From an uncultured Clostridia bacterium (lineage in GTDB: Bacteria > Bacillota > Clostridia > Christensenellales > Borkfalkiaceae), in assembly GCA_904419945.1 (NCBI GenBank), contig CAJFTM010000002.1:1-64000 (forward strand): a DNA stretch of 64,000 bases. The letters run 5' to 3'. A model generated the notes under the pieces. The model saw nothing but the letters and a program-made list of their open reading frames with translations. It ran no database searches and was not told where the DNA came from. Shown one piece after another: positions 32,757-41,790 of the stretch; the first letter of the stretch is position 1; every line of letters starts with the position of its first letter. The translations under genes and the position numbers were made by a program.

Positions 32757-34250
32757 TTATTGTTCCCTGCGCCGCCAGAGAACGATGCGTTCGGAACCGG
32801 TGAGCGGGAAGGAGAGATCGGGTGCGGCGGCGCTGACGTCTTCGGGTGCGCGACCCAGCTTTTTGGCGACCTCCCAAAGCGTGTCGCCCGCCGCGGGGAA
32901 AAAGACCGTGACGGCGCCCGCCCCCTCATCTGCCGGCGCGCCGACATTCAGATCGGCCACATATTCCCCTTCCCCCGCGCTGTACAGGGTGACGAACAGC
33001 TTGAGGGAGCCCTCCGCTTCCGGCTCGCCGCGGCGGCGGACGGACACGCCGCAGCAGAGAGCCGTGACGACGGCGCGGTCTCCGGCGCGGGCGCGGTCGC
33101 TGCGGACGGGGAAGGCAAAGGGCAGACTGATGCGCGCGCTCGCGGGGGAGCCCTCCGCATCCCTGCCGAACACGACGGCATCCAGCACGCCCTCGCAGGC
33201 GATCTCGCCGTCCGATACGGTGGCGGCGATCTGTACGCCGCAGAGGGCGGCCGCCTGCAGTGCCTCGGCCAAGGGGCCGTCCGACGCGGCGTTGCCGGAA
33301 ACGCGCTCTGCCGAAGTAAAGGCACAGACGGGTTCCTCCGCCAAAACGGCGGAACGCACGGGCACGCTCGCAAAGCCGGGGCAGAAGGCGTCCCGCGGCA
33401 TGAGGATCTCCTCCGCGCGATACACCCTGCCCGCGACGCGCAGTTCGATGCGGGCGAGGATCCGGCAGCGGCCGTGTTCCTCGTCACAAGTCGCGGACAG
33501 ATTGGCTGAAACGACCTCGGCGCGCGCATCGCAGGGCATGCCCGTCGCGGCCTCGTCACACGGGATCTCGGCGCGGAAAGGGATCAGCCGCTCATAGGAG
33601 ACGACCTCGTTTTCTCCTTCCTTTTTGGCTAAAACGGAGAGATTTACCTCACCGGAAACATCCAGACTGCCCGCGCCCGCAACGACGCGCGAGAGGCAGA
33701 CCTGCTCGCTGTGCAGAAGGATATCGCCGACATAATCGGTCTCGAACTCCTCTTCCTGCGCGAATGTACCCGTGCAGGGATAGGTCCGCACGACGCGCAC
33801 GGGGCGGCGGTCGCACACCACCCCGTCGCCGCCCGCAAGGTAGCGCAGCTGGACGGGCGCATACAGCGCGATATCTGCCGTGACGATGGCGGATAAGATG
33901 AGCGAACGCCCCTCGATGCGGGACTCCACTTTTTCGACCTGCAGGACGACTTCCGCCTTCTGCGCGGGAGCCGCCTCCTCGCAGGGGGCGCGATGCGAGA
34001 ACTCTGCGCCGCGCTCCACCCCGGCAACGGTGCCGTCCGGCGCGGCGACGACGGCGGAAAAGAACAGCTTGCCGCCATAGCGCACTTCGCCGGAGAGCAC
34101 CTCTGCTCCGCCGAAGACGACGCGCGGCGAAGCGGCGAGCAGGCGGTCATCCGCACGCCCCTCCAAGCGGCACTCGACGATGGACTGCGCGCGCAGGACG
34201 GGACCGCGGGCGGTATATTCATAGGTTTCGTATTGCGGGCTGACAGACAT
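32757..34250 (-). CDS. DUF3794 (SipL-like) LysM-domain protein
   Basis: 497 residues, ATG at 34250 with GGAGG ten bases upstream. Tandem DUF3794/SPOCS-type beta domains (for example ARGPVLRAQSIVECRLEG and VRTYPCTGTFAQEEEFETDY) are followed by a C-terminal LysM (FFPAAGDTLWEVAKKLGRAP, about residues 447-490). SipL of Clostridioides has this architecture and tethers the SpoIVA coat ATPase during spore morphogenesis. Supports endospore formation. Divergent from veg. Confidence 0.87.
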   Translation of the reverse strand: MSVSPQYETYEYTARGPVLRAQSIVECRLEGRADDRLLAASPRVVFGGAEVLSGEVRYGGKLFFSAVVAAPDGTVAGVERGAEFSHRAPCEEAAPAQKAEVVLQVEKVESRIEGRSLILSAIVTADIALYAPVQLRYLAGGDGVVCDRRPVRVVRTYPCTGTFAQEEEFETDYVGDILLHSEQVCLSRVVAGAGSLDVSGEVNLSVLAKKEGENEVVSYERLIPFRAEIPCDEAATGMPCDARAEVVSANLSATCDEEHGRCRILARIELRVAGRVYRAEEILMPRDAFCPGFASVPVRSAVLAEEPVCAFTSAERVSGNAASDGPLAEALQAAALCGVQIAATVSDGEIACEGVLDAVVFGRDAEGSPASARISLPFAFPVRSDRARAGDRAVVTALCCGVSVRRRGEPEAEGSLKLFVTLYSAGEGEYVADLNVGAPADEGAGAVTVFFPAAGDTLWEVAKKLGRAPEDVSAAAPDLSFPLTGSERIVLWRRREQ

Positions 34251-34489
34251 GGACACAGCACCTCCGATGCTTTCTTTTTCTCTTTCATCGTATGCCGCAT
34301 CGCCCCCGTTTATGCCACAGCATCTCTCCCTTCGTCCGCGTTTTTTGGAGAAAACGGATGCCGCGCCCGCCGGCCGCTCTCCCGCCACAAAACAGATCTG
34401 CCTGCGGGCGCATAATTTGTGGCCGATCGGGCAAAATAAGCGCATAGGAGGCGCCCTCGCCCGCCGCGCGCGGGGGCGGAAAGAACGAT

Positions 34490-34741
34490 ATGATCCGACC
34501 GCACAACGACATCACTTCCGTCAAGGCACAGATCCGCCGCTTCCGCGGCCAACCGGTCTGCGTGCACGTCAACCTCGGCCGCAATAAGAGCGCCGACTTT
34601 ACGGGCAGGCTGACGGGCATCTACCCCGCCCTGTTCACCGTACTGCCCGACGACACAAATTACCGCGGCAAGACCGCCTACTCCTACGCGGAGATCCTGT
34701 GCGGAAGCGTACAGGTGCGCCCCCGCCCGCAGCATGCCTGA
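34490..34741 (+). CDS. veg: Veg family protein
   Basis: 83 residues, ATG at 34490 with GCGGAAAG upstream. The small Veg fold is clear: ITSVKAQIRRFRGQPVCVHV, LGRNKSADFTGRL, then YPALFTV and YSYAEILCGSVQV. Veg in Bacillus stimulates biofilm gene expression and affects spore outgrowth; mechanism unclear. Followed by a strong terminator. Confidence 0.93.
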   Translation: MIRPHNDITSVKAQIRRFRGQPVCVHVNLGRNKSADFTGRLTGIYPALFTVLPDDTNYRGKTAYSYAEILCGSVQVRPRPQHA

Positions 34742-34803
34742 AACTGTGCTGCCCCAAAAGGACAAACCGAACGGCCGTACGCCGCACATCCGATACAGAC
34801 GAA

Positions 34804-34838
34804 CCGCCCGCAGCCGAACGGCTGCGGGCGGTCTTTAT
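34804..34838 (+). terminator. veg terminator
   Basis: 12-bp perfect stem CCGCCCGCAGCC with complement (loop GAAC), followed by TCTTTATT. Confidence 0.8.
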
Positions 34839-34955
34839 TCAGGATTCATTTTCAAATCAAGCGCGGCTCTTTAGCCGAAAGGGTTCCGCCCTCAGACAGA
34901 TTTTGAAAGCTCCCTTCCCCCGGCCGGCCGCATCGGCACCGTCCGGGCCGAGCGA

Positions 34956-35456
34956 TCAAAAATCGTCGTCCTCGTCTTCTTCCTCATCCTCTTCCTCGTC
35001 GTCGTCCAAGTCATCGAAGTTTCCGTCATAATCGAGGTCGTCTACGCTATCGTCGTCGCTCTCCGACTCCTCGACGTAGTCGTCTTCCATTTCCTCGTCA
35101 AAGTCATCCATAAAATCTTCGCCGATATCGATGCCGTCGCTCTCGAGCACGAGGTCATCCGTCTCCTCGTCGAGATAATTGCGCCATTCCTCATCTTTTT
35201 CGGGGTCGATATCGTCCTCTTCGACATAATTATCGGCGTTCTGCTTACATTCGTCGCACATCTTTTCACCGGGACGCATATAATTTTCGCCGCAGACGGG
35301 GCAGAGCTCGGTCTTTTCCACCTCTTCCTCGTCGTCATCCAAATCCGCAAAGCGCAGCTTGCCGCCCTGCATCTCAGCCAGGCAGACGTCGCAGTAATCC
35401 TTATCCTCTTCGATATAGTTGAGCTCACAGCGGGGGCACTTTTTGTATTTAGCCAT
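34956..35456 (-). CDS. Acidic double zinc-ribbon protein
   Basis: 166 residues, ATG at 35456 after GAGGTGG. Starts MAKYKKCPRCELNYI with a partner pair CDVC, then a second ribbon CPVCGENY and CDECK (about residues 51-70). From about residue 80 on it is overwhelmingly Asp and Glu, ending in a tail made almost only of acidic residues. Similar short ribbons followed by acidic stretches are common in Clostridia but uncharacterised. The charge pattern suggests binding to basic partners such as ribosomal proteins or polymerase, as in the RpoE/delta subunit tail; this is inference. Confidence 0.8.
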   Translation of the reverse strand: MAKYKKCPRCELNYIEEDKDYCDVCLAEMQGGKLRFADLDDDEEEVEKTELCPVCGENYMRPGEKMCDECKQNADNYVEEDDIDPEKDEEWRNYLDEETDDLVLESDGIDIGEDFMDDFDEEMEDDYVEESESDDDSVDDLDYDGNFDDLDDDEEEDEEEDEDDDF

Positions 35457-35678
35457 AATTTCCACCTCGGTCGGCGCTGCGGGCTGGCCCGCAGGCATTC
35501 TTTCCTTTACAAATATATACCGGCGGCAGGTACTATGTGCAGTCTTCCACAAAAATACGCGCCCGCCGCAAAAATTTTTCGGTGGTTATTATACTAATTG
35601 TACGCCCATTTGTAAAGCGTTTTCCGCTGCACTTACACAACTTTTTATGCAAGTTTGCCGACTTTTCGCATAAAATAG

Positions 35679-35704
35679 AAAAGGCGGAAGAATTTCCGCC
35701 TTTT
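35679..35704 (-). terminator. Terminator of the large lipoprotein gene
   Basis: AAAAGGCGGAA and TTCCGCCTTTT form a hairpin ending in T residues on the minus strand. Confidence 0.85.
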
Positions 35705-35731
35705 GCTGTCTGTTTTTGTTGCTTTCCGCTA

Positions 35732-37705
35732 TTATTCCTCCGCGTCGGGATCGGTGAGGATCAGATCGGAAACGAGCGTATCGCTGATGGTCTCCTCGTC
35801 CTCCTCGCTGAGCTGACCGATCCGGCCGTAGAAGTAGCTCTGCGTGTTGGCGAGCGCGCCGGATTCGTCCTTCAGGACGGAGAAATCATAGCCGTGCACA
35901 TCCGAAGAACCGGCGATGAAACCATCGATGACCTCGAAGTCCTCATCCTGGTACTCGCTCTTGTGCTTTTCCTCGTCGAGCACATCGACGTTGCCGACAT
36001 AGAAGTAGTACTGGATCGCTTCCGACGCCTCGGAGAAATCTGCCGCCACGGAATTAAAGGTGTCCTGCACTTCCTCGTACAGATCGTTCAGCGCCTTCAA
36101 TTCGGTGTTGGTGCGCACGTTGTTGAAAGCGTAGACGTAGTTCTCCGCATAGCTCTCCGCATTGGAGAAGAAGAGGTATCCTCCCACGACTTCCGGCGCA
36201 AACCAGCTGCTGTTGTAGTCGATCTGCAGATACTGGGTGGGCCTGTATTCCTCGGGCGTCTCGCTGGCGTTTCCAAAGGAAACATAATCGCTCTTTGCGC
36301 CGTCATAACGGATGCGCCAGAGGGCGTTGCCGTTGGTCCCCGCCTTCGAGAAGTACAGATAACCGTCATCCAGGTACAGCAGCTCTGCACCCGACTGCGA
36401 GCGGGCGAGGTAGGTCGTGTCGCGGATATAGTCGAGGTCGCTCGCGCTGTCGGACACTTCGACGCGGGTGATCGCATTGTCGGAGCCGAGATAGATATAG
36501 TACAGGGTATCGCCCTCCTTGTAATAGAGAGCGGATGCCGTCGCGTTGGTCGTTGAGATCGCGATGGGCGTCAGAGAACCGCTGTCATGCGCACCGGGGT
36601 TGGCGGCGATGCTGCTCCAATCACCGGCGAGATCCTCGTCCTCGAGCGCATACACGAATGCCGTGGAAGCGTCGAGGTTGGTGACGGAGAGAATCGCGAT
36701 CCCGTCCGTATATTCGACGATGGAATAGGTGTAGCCGCGCGCGCTCTCGATCTCGCCGCGGTCGGCCTCCCAGTCGATATTGAAGGGGGTGCCCTCCTTC
36801 TTCTCGCGGCCGATACCGTCGAGCACGAGCTCGCCGTAGTTGGTGTATTCCATCGCATACCCCTCGTCGCCTTCGGAGAGGGAAGTATCGACATAGCCGT
36901 CGGTCATGTCGAAGTCGTAAGCGTCCTCCTCGGTCGCATCGGCGCTGATGCGCCAGAGCTGGTTATATCCTTCGTTTTCGCTGTGGGAATGCGACTCCTC
37001 GGCGTGGTACTCGTAGGTATTCTTTTTGACGACGGCCATCGTATAATAAATATACGGGCTTTCCGTATCCGATTCGTCGAACGCATAGTCCGCATAGCCG
37101 GAAACAATGACGTTGTCTACGCCCGTTGCGGTGTTGAGGGAATGGATCTCCGTATTGGTCGAATCGATATACATGAGATACACGGTGCCGTCTACCTGCA
37201 CATAGCGATAAGGGACCGCATTGTCGCTCAGCTGCACATAATTGCTGCTCGTGTCGGTGCCGTCCAGCTTCGTGCGGCGGAAATTCAGGTAAGAGTTGAC
37301 GATTTCGCCGTCCATATTGCGCGACGTGTTCGGCGTAGCATAGTAAACGTAGTCGCCATAAATATAGATACCGGAAGAATAGTCCTCCGAAATGACCAAC
37401 TGCGGAACGACGATATCCGACTCGGCATAGTTGCCGGCGGCGAGATCATTCTCGTGGATGCGCATGAGCGACCCCTTGACCACGCTGCCGAAGGTATTGT
37501 CGGCAGTATAGCTTTCCGCCCCGTTGATGAAATAGAACCACTCGTCCTTTTTGACCACAAATCCGCCGTTGGACTCTGCGGCGTTGTCGCTCGGCGTATA
37601 GCCGTCGAGCGGATCGGTCCTATAAGTGTTGCAGCCCGCGAGCACGCCCAGCGTCAAAGCCAGCGCCAGCAGCAGCAACAGTATCTTTTTGCCCGATTTC
37701 AGCAT
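35732..37705 (-). CDS. Large extracellular lipoprotein, probable beta-propeller (DUF5050-like)
   Basis: 657 residues. Signal peptide with lipobox LAGC (Cys25). The mature part repeats a pattern of about 45-60 residues with aromatic pairs (WFYFIN, GDYVYYATP, YLMYIDS, LYYIYLG, GYLYFSKAG, GGYLFFSNA) of the DUF5050/WG-type beta-propeller blades. Unlike neighbours it is strongly acidic and rich in Asp, Ser and Tyr. It has its own promoter and terminator. Role unknown; surface sensing or binding is plausible. Confidence 0.82.
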   Translation of the reverse strand: MLKSGKKILLLLLALALTLGVLAGCNTYRTDPLDGYTPSDNAAESNGGFVVKKDEWFYFINGAESYTADNTFGSVVKGSLMRIHENDLAAGNYAESDIVVPQLVISEDYSSGIYIYGDYVYYATPNTSRNMDGEIVNSYLNFRRTKLDGTDTSSNYVQLSDNAVPYRYVQVDGTVYLMYIDSTNTEIHSLNTATGVDNVIVSGYADYAFDESDTESPYIYYTMAVVKKNTYEYHAEESHSHSENEGYNQLWRISADATEEDAYDFDMTDGYVDTSLSEGDEGYAMEYTNYGELVLDGIGREKKEGTPFNIDWEADRGEIESARGYTYSIVEYTDGIAILSVTNLDASTAFVYALEDEDLAGDWSSIAANPGAHDSGSLTPIAISTTNATASALYYKEGDTLYYIYLGSDNAITRVEVSDSASDLDYIRDTTYLARSQSGAELLYLDDGYLYFSKAGTNGNALWRIRYDGAKSDYVSFGNASETPEEYRPTQYLQIDYNSSWFAPEVVGGYLFFSNAESYAENYVYAFNNVRTNTELKALNDLYEEVQDTFNSVAADFSEASEAIQYYFYVGNVDVLDEEKHKSEYQDEDFEVIDGFIAGSSDVHGYDFSVLKDESGALANTQSYFYGRIGQLSEEDEETISDTLVSDLILTDPDAEE

Positions 37706-37800
37706 ATAAGAGAGACTCCTTGGTCTTTGGATTTTTTCGGCGGCCGCGCGGACACGCCGCGCTTTCCCCTTTTTCGGCCAAATTGCCGATATACTTCTTT

Positions 37801-37829
37801 ATTATATATCAATTTGCACTTTTAAGCAA
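37801..37829 (-). promoter_or_regulatory. Promoter of the large lipoprotein gene
   Basis: Minus-strand TTGCTT and TATAAT with 17-bp spacing. Confidence 0.7.
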
Positions 37830-37913
37830 TTAAAAAAGTGCGGGTAATGATGAAAATTTTGCGTTGATTTGCGTACAAACACAAAAAATACTGCGCCCGG
37901 AGGTCGTTCAGAG

Positions 37914-38144
37914 ATGGAAAAATTCGGATTGTTTCGGCTGCTGTCTGCCCTGACGGGCGAAGCAGCGCCGGAAAAAGAGCCCGAAACGCAGAGTGCGGAA
38001 GAGGCGGAGTCGCAAAATGCACCCGCGGACCGCGCGGAAAGCGGCGTATTCACGGGCGAAGAAAGGCGGCTCCGCGCCGAGCGCATCCTCGCCCGGCATG
38101 AAGCCATTTCCCGCCGCATCGACAGGCGGGGCGGCAAGACGTAA
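37914..38144 (+). CDS. Small charged hypothetical protein
   Basis: 76 residues, ATG at 37914, GGAGGT ten bases upstream. A short hydrophobic start (MEKFGLFRLLSALTG), a disordered Glu/Ala-rich middle and a basic helical end (RRLRAERILARHEAISRRID). No family is recognised. It sits alone on the plus strand between two minus-strand operons. A 38146-38173 hairpin follows. Confidence 0.65.
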   Translation: MEKFGLFRLLSALTGEAAPEKEPETQSAEEAESQNAPADRAESGVFTGEERRLRAERILARHEAISRRIDRRGGKT

Positions 38145-38223
38145 GAAGCGCCGCGCAAGCGATTGCGCGGCGCATATCTGCCGGGAAAATGCAGCGCCCT
38201 CGCGCAAAATGCGCGCGGACAAA

Positions 38224-38637
38224 TTATCTCTTCGAGAACTGCGGAGCGCGGCGAGCTTTTTTCAAGCCGTACTTCTTTCTTTCCTTGCTCCTCGGGTCGC
38301 GGGTCAAAAAGCCTTCCTTTTTGAGCGCGGGGCGAAGTTCGGGCTGTGCCTGGATGAGCGCGCGGGAGATGCCGTGGCGGATCGCGCCGGCCTGGCCGGT
38401 ATAGCCGCCGCCGCAGACGTTGACGACGATATCGTACGCGGATTCCGTCTGCGTGAGCACGATCGGCTGCTTGACGATGTATTGCATGGTGCCCTGCGGG
38501 AAATAATCTTCCAGAGCGCGGTCATTGATGACGATATTGCCGGTGCCGCCGGGAATGAGACGGACGCGGGCGATCGCCTTCTTTCTTCTGCCCGTCCCCC
38601 AGAACTGCAGTTTTTTCTTCAAAATCGGTTTAGCCAT
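38224..38637 (-). CDS. rpsI: 30S ribosomal protein S9
   Basis: 137 residues. Typical S9: [20 protein letters not shown] near the start, [14 protein letters not shown] in the middle and the basic C-terminal tail ending [14 protein letters not shown], whose last Lys-Arg contacts P-site tRNA. It follows rplM by 12 bp, the universal rplM-rpsI operon. Confidence 0.99.
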   Translation of the reverse strand: MAKPILKKKLQFWGTGRRKKAIARVRLIPGGTGNIVINDRALEDYFPQGTMQYIVKQPIVLTQTESAYDIVVNVCGGGYTGQAGAIRHGISRALIQAQPELRPALKKEGFLTRDPRSKERKKYGLKKARRAPQFSKR

Positions 38638-38649
38638 GTTTCCACCTCA

Positions 38650-39081
38650 TTAAAATAATTTCAATTCTTCGGGCTTCTGCGCCTCATGATTGTGCTCTGC
38701 GCCCTTGTAGACTCTGAGCTTTTTGATCATCTTTCTGCCCAGCGAATTTTTGGGAAGCATGCCCCGAACCGCTTCGTAAACGGCAAGGTCGCTCTTTTCG
38801 GCGATCATCTTGCGGTACGCGATCTCCTTCAGCCCGCCGATGTAACCGGTGTGATATCTGTAAAATTTGTCGTCCAGCTTTTTGCCCGTGAGGAGCACTT
38901 TGTCGCTGTTGATGACGATGACGAAATCGCCCGTGTCGACGTTGGGAGTAAATGTAGGTTTGTTTTTGCCGCGAAGAACTGCCGCAACCTTGGAGGCAAG
39001 CCTGCCCAGAGGTACGCCGGCGGCGTCGACAACATACCATTTTCTCTCTACCGTTTGGGCGTTTGCCATGTAGGTCTTCAT
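38650..39081 (-). CDS. rplM: 50S ribosomal protein L13
   Basis: 143 residues, ATG at 39081 after AAGGAG. Matches L13 throughout: [49 protein letters not shown]. First gene of the rplM-rpsI operon behind a structured leader. Confidence 0.99.
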   Translation of the reverse strand: MKTYMANAQTVERKWYVVDAAGVPLGRLASKVAAVLRGKNKPTFTPNVDTGDFVIVINSDKVLLTGKKLDDKFYRYHTGYIGGLKEIAYRKMIAEKSDLAVYEAVRGMLPKNSLGRKMIKKLRVYKGAEHNHEAQKPEELKLF

Positions 39082-39160
39082 GATGTTGTTCTCCTTGTCT
39101 GATTTTCAAATATTGGAAAGGAGCTGCGTGCCATAGACGCTCCCCTCTGTTTACTCAATA
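39082..39160 (-). promoter_or_regulatory. Probable L13 leader (autoregulatory)
   Basis: Between the promoter and the rplM start the minus-strand RNA holds GGGAGCGT, TGGCACGCA and GCTCC, forming a GGAGC(GT)/(AC)GC..GCTCC hairpin. The location and the GGCACGCA element fit the Firmicutes L13 leader through which L13 is thought to control its own synthesis. Confidence 0.6.
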
Positions 39161-39161
39161 A

Positions 39162-39190
39162 ATTTTATCGTATCTGCAAAATACTGTCAA
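39162..39190 (-). promoter_or_regulatory. rplM-rpsI promoter
   Basis: Minus-strand TTGACA and TAAAAT with 17-bp spacing. Confidence 0.82.
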
Positions 39191-39508
39191 GCGGTTTTGC
39201 TCGCGGTTGAGCCACTTTTTTTGAAAAAAATAAGTTTGCCGGCAAAGAGCGCTGCCCGCCGCGCGCCGAAACCGGCCGCCGCAGCCAAAGGCGGGCATAC
39301 AAAATCTGCATCCTTTCGCCCTTTTTTTGCAAAAAAAGCGGTCCCCTTCGCCCGATTTTTGACACTTTCGACATGTTTCGGCAAAGAAAGTGTCTGTCGG
39401 ACAAATTCTCCCCCGCCCTCCATCTTGCGCCGCAGCCTGCGGCCGTGATACAATATAAATGGCCGGCGGGTAAGAACGCCGGTACACCCGCGAAGGAGGT
39501 ACTTACCT
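39191..39508. other. Gene-free stretch
   Basis: Nothing coding or structured could be supported here except a TACAAT -10-like box near 39449 that may serve the small plus-strand gene at 39509. Confidence 0.5.
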
Positions 39509-39691
39509 ATGGAGCACCTGAGCGAGACCGAACGCACAGCCGTTCCCTCACTTTCCAAAGAGGATTTCATCCGCTACACGACACTCGCACTGCGCGACTG
39601 CTTTGACGCAGACATCCGCACCGAAGGCGACGACACGATCACGTTGTTGTTTGCGACAGGAGAACGCTTTTCCCTGCATGTGAGCAAATAA
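39509..39691 (+). CDS. Small hypothetical protein
   Basis: 60 residues, ATG at 39509 after AAGGAGGT, a convincing start. Acidic helix first half (LSKEDFIRYTTLALRDCF) and a strand-like second half (TITLLFATGERFSLHV). No family recognised; conserved layout suggests a real small protein rather than a chance frame, supported by its own ribosome binding site and terminator. Confidence 0.72.
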   Translation: MEHLSETERTAVPSLSKEDFIRYTTLALRDCFDADIRTEGDDTITLLFATGERFSLHVSK

Positions 39692-39715
39692 ACGGCAAAG
39701 ACGCCCGAACCAAAC

Positions 39716-39747
39716 AAAAAGGAGGCCCCGCAAGGAGCCTCCTTTTT
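39716..39747. terminator. Bidirectional terminator
   Basis: AAAAAGGAGG and CCTCCTTTTT pair across a 12-base loop between the convergent small gene and pckG. Confidence 0.85.
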
Positions 39748-39764
39748 ATCGCCCGACCGGGCGC

Positions 39765-41540
39765 TTATTTGTTGAGATTTGCCTTGAGGGCCGCCAGTTC
39801 GTCGGCGAGTTCCTGCGGCAGGCGGTCGCCGAACTGCTTGTAGAATTCCTCGATGCCGTCCGCTTCCTGCTTCCAGGTCTCCTTGTCGACGGTGAGCAGC
39901 TCTTTGAGCGTATCTTCGGAAACATCGGTCCCTTCGAGGTTGATATCCTTGGGATCGGGGACATAGCCGATGGGCGTCTCGACGGCGCCGACCTGATCCT
40001 CGCAGCGCTTTACGATCCACTCGAGCACGCGCATATTCTCGCCGAAGCCCGGCCACAGGAAGTGGCCCTCGTCATCGGTGCGGAACCAGTTGACGTTGAA
40101 GATCTTGGGCTGGTGCGCGACCTTGGTGCCCATCTCGATCCAGTGCTTGAAGTAATCGCCCATATGGTAGCCGCAGAAGGGGCGCATCGCCATCGGGTCG
40201 CGGCGGACCACGCCGACAGCGCCCGTCGCGGCAGCCGTCGTCTCACTGGCCATGATGGAACCGACGAACACGCCGTTGTTCCAATCGCGGCTCTGGTACA
40301 CCAGCGGCGCGGTCTTTGCACGGCGGCCGCCGAAGACGATCGCCGACAGGGGAACGCCCTTGGGGTTATCGAACTCCTTGCTGATGCAGGGGCAGTTTTT
40401 GGCGGGAGCGGTAAAGCGGGAATTGGGGTGCGCGCCCTTGACGCCGTTGGCGCGGTCCTCTTCCGTCCAGGGATTGCCCTTCCAGTCGATCGCATTCTTG
40501 GGCGGGTTCTTATCCAGCCCTTCCCACCAGACGGTATTGTTGTCGAGATTGTGCACGACATTGGTGAAAATGGTGCCGCGCTGCGTGGTGTGCAGGGCGT
40601 TGGGATTGGATTTTTCGTTGGTGCCGGGCGCAACGCCGAAGAAGCCGTTTTCCGGGTTCATCGCCCACAGCCTGCCGTCCGCACCGACGCGGATCCAGGC
40701 GATATCGTCGCCGACGCACCAGATCTTATAGCCCTTTTCGCGATAGCTCGCGGGAGGGATGAGCATGGCGAGGTTGGTCTTGCCGCAGGCGGACGGGAAT
40801 GCCGCCGCGATGTACTTGACGTCGCCGTCCGGCTTCTCGAAGCCGAGGATGAGCATATGTTCAGCCATCCATCCCTCGTTTTTGCCGAGATAGGAAGCGA
40901 TGCGCAGCGCGAAGCACTTTTTGCCCAAAAGCACGTTGCCGCCGTATCCGGAGTTGCACGACCAGATGGTATCGTCCTCGGGGAAATGCAGGATGTAGCG
41001 CTTGCTCTCATCGAGCGAGCACTTGGAGTGCAGGCCCTTGACGAAGTCCCCGTTTTTGCCCAGCGCTTCGAGCACGTCGGTGCCGACGCGCGTCATGATC
41101 TCCATGTTGAGCACGACGTAGATGCTGTCCGTCAGCTCGATGCCGATCTTGGAAAATTCGCTTCCGACGATGCCCATGCTGTACGGGATAACGTACATGG
41201 TGCGACCCTTCATGCTGCCCTTAAAAATATCGGCCGCCATCGAATAGGCTTCCTTCGGATCCATCCAGTTATTGATGGGGCCGGCATCATCCTTATTGCG
41301 GCAGCAAATAAAGGTGCGGTCCTCCACGCGGGCGACGTCGTTGACGGCGGTGCGGTGCAGGTAGCACTCGGGGAGCAGGTCCTCGTTGAGTTTGATCATC
41401 TCGCCGGAGGCGCAGGCCTGGCGGCGCAGCTCTTCGCGCTGTTCCTTGCTGCCGTCGATCCAGACGATCTCGTCCGGCTGGCAGAGTGCGGCGCTCTCGT
41501 CGATGAACTGCAGAACTTTTCTGTTTTCCGTCATACTCAT
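39765..41540 (-). CDS. pckG: Phosphoenolpyruvate carboxykinase (GTP)
   Basis: 591 residues, ATG at 41540 after GGAGATC. GTP-dependent PEPCK interconverts oxaloacetate and PEP; in anaerobes it often runs toward oxaloacetate, linking glycolysis to fermentation. Motifs: FPSACGKTNLAMLIPP (kinase-1a loop with catalytic Cys), VGDDIAWIR, and the GTP-type NNTVWWEGLD. Full length. Separate transcript with a TTTACT-17-TATAAT promoter. Confidence 0.97.
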   Translation of the reverse strand: MSMTENRKVLQFIDESAALCQPDEIVWIDGSKEQREELRRQACASGEMIKLNEDLLPECYLHRTAVNDVARVEDRTFICCRNKDDAGPINNWMDPKEAYSMAADIFKGSMKGRTMYVIPYSMGIVGSEFSKIGIELTDSIYVVLNMEIMTRVGTDVLEALGKNGDFVKGLHSKCSLDESKRYILHFPEDDTIWSCNSGYGGNVLLGKKCFALRIASYLGKNEGWMAEHMLILGFEKPDGDVKYIAAAFPSACGKTNLAMLIPPASYREKGYKIWCVGDDIAWIRVGADGRLWAMNPENGFFGVAPGTNEKSNPNALHTTQRGTIFTNVVHNLDNNTVWWEGLDKNPPKNAIDWKGNPWTEEDRANGVKGAHPNSRFTAPAKNCPCISKEFDNPKGVPLSAIVFGGRRAKTAPLVYQSRDWNNGVFVGSIMASETTAAATGAVGVVRRDPMAMRPFCGYHMGDYFKHWIEMGTKVAHQPKIFNVNWFRTDDEGHFLWPGFGENMRVLEWIVKRCEDQVGAVETPIGYVPDPKDINLEGTDVSEDTLKELLTVDKETWKQEADGIEEFYKQFGDRLPQELADELAALKANLNK

Positions 41541-41610
41541 ATCGATCTCCTTATATCGGTAAAAAATTGACAAAATAAAGGGCGGAGAAATTCTTTTTCA
41601 TCCATGCTTC

Positions 41611-41639
41611 ATTATAACCTAATTTTTTGGAAAAGTAAA
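41611..41639 (-). promoter_or_regulatory. pckG promoter
   Basis: Minus-strand TTTACT and TATAAT, 17-bp spacing, 71 bp upstream of the start codon. Confidence 0.75.
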
Positions 41640-41790
41640 CTTTTTTGCCGCACTTTCGGAGGAGAGAGGGCGCAGTTTTCGATCGTATACGCTGTTTTTC
41701 GCCAAAAATGGATAGATTCACAGGACGAATCATAGATATAATGACAGGTAAGATGCGCCGCGCGCCCCGATCGCGCGGAAGGAGGGCGAC

